Of a stretch of 5,008 bases of DNA, positions 4,233-5,008 are shown in pieces. The notes below the pieces were generated by a model. That model ran no database searches. It had not been told where the DNA came from and worked only from the letters and a program-made list of their open reading frames with translations. The position numbers and the translations under genes were made by a program. This stretch comes from Clostridia bacterium. Lineage in GTDB: Bacteria > Bacillota > Clostridia > Peptostreptococcales > Anaerovoracaceae. Location: the NCBI GenBank assembly GCA_024403005.1, contig JAKSSQ010000138.1, forward strand, positions 1 to 5,008, written 5' to 3'. Each line of letters begins with the position of its first letter. The first letter of the stretch is position 1.

Positions 4233-5008
4233 ATGGCAAGCATCGACAATGCTAGAAAAACCATAGACGAAGTAGATAAGCAGATAGCGGAGCTTTTCGT
4301 TAAGAGAATGAACGCAGCTAAGGAAGTTGCGGAGTATAAGCAGGAAAGAGGTCTGCAGATCTTCGATTCTACAAGAGAACAGGCTATTCTGGCCCGCAAT
4401 ACGAATTACATCGAAGAAGAAGGGCTTAAAGCTTATTATGCACAGTTCATGCAGTCCATGATGGATATTTCCAAGTCGTACCAGCGCAGACTTATCGCAG
4501 GCACAAGAGTTGCTTATGCAGGCATTCCCGGCGCTTTCGCAAATATTGCGGTAAGAAGAATCTTCCCTGAATGCGAAGCCGTTCCTTTTGCAAGCTTTAA
4601 GGCTGCTTACGAATCCGTAGTGGACGGAACCTGCGACGTTGCGGTTCTTCCCATCGAAAACAGCAGCGCAGGCGAAGTAGGTCAGGTTATTGACTTAATG
4701 TTCTCCGGCAGCCTTTACGTTAATGGCGTTTATTCTCTGCCGGTTATCCAGAACCTCTTAGGTGTTGAAGGCGCAACGGCAGACGACATTAAGACAGTTA
4801 TCAGCCACCCCCAGGCTCTGGAGCAGTGCGCTAAATACATAAACGAAAATGGCTTTGAAGTAATTCAGTCCAGCAACACAGCTATCGCAGCAAGGGAAGT
4901 TGCAGAGAAGGGCGACAAGTCCGTTGCAGCCATTGCAAGCACAGAAACTGCAGAACTTTACGGACTTAAGGTTATCGACAGACAGATTAACGAAGGCCGC
5001 GAAAATAC
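4233..5008 (+). CDS. pheA: Bifunctional chorismate mutase/prephenate dehydratase (3' end outside window)
   Basis: P-protein of phenylalanine synthesis: chorismate to prephenate, then to phenylpyruvate. The window holds 258 codons and no stop. The N-terminal AroQ mutase (about 1-85) keeps the E. coli active-site set by alignment: Arg8, Arg25, Lys36, Asp45, Arg48, Glu49 and Gln84. The prephenate dehydratase domain starts at about 92 with VAYAGIPGAFANIA, then VLPIENSSAGEVG (138-150), SHPQALEQC (191-199), SSNTAIAA (213-220) and AAIASTETAELYGLKV. The sequence stops at INEGREN, just before the expected TRF catalytic motif and the ACT domain that senses phenylalanine. GAFAN has Ala where many homologues have Ser; I recall this variant from Lachnospiraceae-type enzymes. 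AAGGAG at 4221-4226 lies 6 nt before the ATG. The gene is preceded by the Phe/Tyr attenuator. Confidence 0.96.
   Translation, partial: MASIDNARKTIDEVDKQIAELFVKRMNAAKEVAEYKQERGLQIFDSTREQAILARNTNYIEEEGLKAYYAQFMQSMMDISKSYQRRLIAGTRVAYAGIPGAFANIAVRRIFPECEAVPFASFKAAYESVVDGTCDVAVLPIENSSAGEVGQVIDLMFSGSLYVNGVYSLPVIQNLLGVEGATADDIKTVISHPQALEQCAKYINENGFEVIQSSNTAIAAREVAEKGDKSVAAIASTETAELYGLKVIDRQINEGREN

Overview
The window reads as chromosomal DNA of a low-to-mid GC Bacillota, most likely a Clostridia member of the Lachnospiraceae type. This is an inference from strong AGGAGG/AAGGAG ribosome-binding sites, AGA-dominated arginine codons, hairpin-plus-U terminators, an exported trigger-factor-like lipoprotein, and the style of the SerA and PheA proteins. 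All genes lie on the + strand and belong to the core genome: one protein-folding lipoprotein, two serine-biosynthesis enzymes, one ribosome-associated RNA-binding protein, and the first enzyme of phenylalanine synthesis. I see no insertion sequence, CRISPR array, tRNA or rRNA.

Layout: (1) 2-1084, the 3' part of a lipoprotein with an FKBP-like domain and a trigger-factor C-terminal domain. (2) 1085-1275, a leader region holding a 27-codon Thr/Ser-rich leader peptide and a transcription attenuator. (3) 1276-3525, serC then serA, 3 nt apart, closed by a terminator at 3540-3574. (4) 3615-3905, yhbY (CRM-domain protein). (5) 3906-4232, a second leader region with a terminator-less hairpin, a possible extended -10 promoter, a 35-codon Phe/Tyr-rich leader peptide and a second attenuator. 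(6) 4233 to the window end, pheA (chorismate mutase/prephenate dehydratase), cut by the window edge before its TRF motif and ACT domain.

The most interesting content is the pair of leader peptides, both too short for ordinary gene calling. Each is followed by a perfect intrinsic terminator directly upstream of a biosynthetic start codon, and each has a competing antiterminator that I could pair by hand. The two are built to the same plan: the stop codon occupies nucleotides 6-8 of the antiterminator 5' arm, the antiterminator loop is 24 or 25 nt, and 36 or 35 nt separate the stop codon from the terminator stem. This is the ribosome-mediated attenuation known from enterobacterial trp, thr, phe and his operons, found twice within 3 kb in an apparent Bacillota genome, where amino-acid operons are more usually controlled by T-boxes. 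The serC leader is also odd because threonine codons (10) outnumber serine codons (3) although the operon makes serine.

Working together: SerA oxidises 3-phosphoglycerate and SerC transaminates the product to phosphoserine; the phosphatase SerB is not in the window. PheA converts chorismate to phenylpyruvate. Both operons appear to be switched on when the matching aminoacyl-tRNA is scarce and the leader ribosome stalls.
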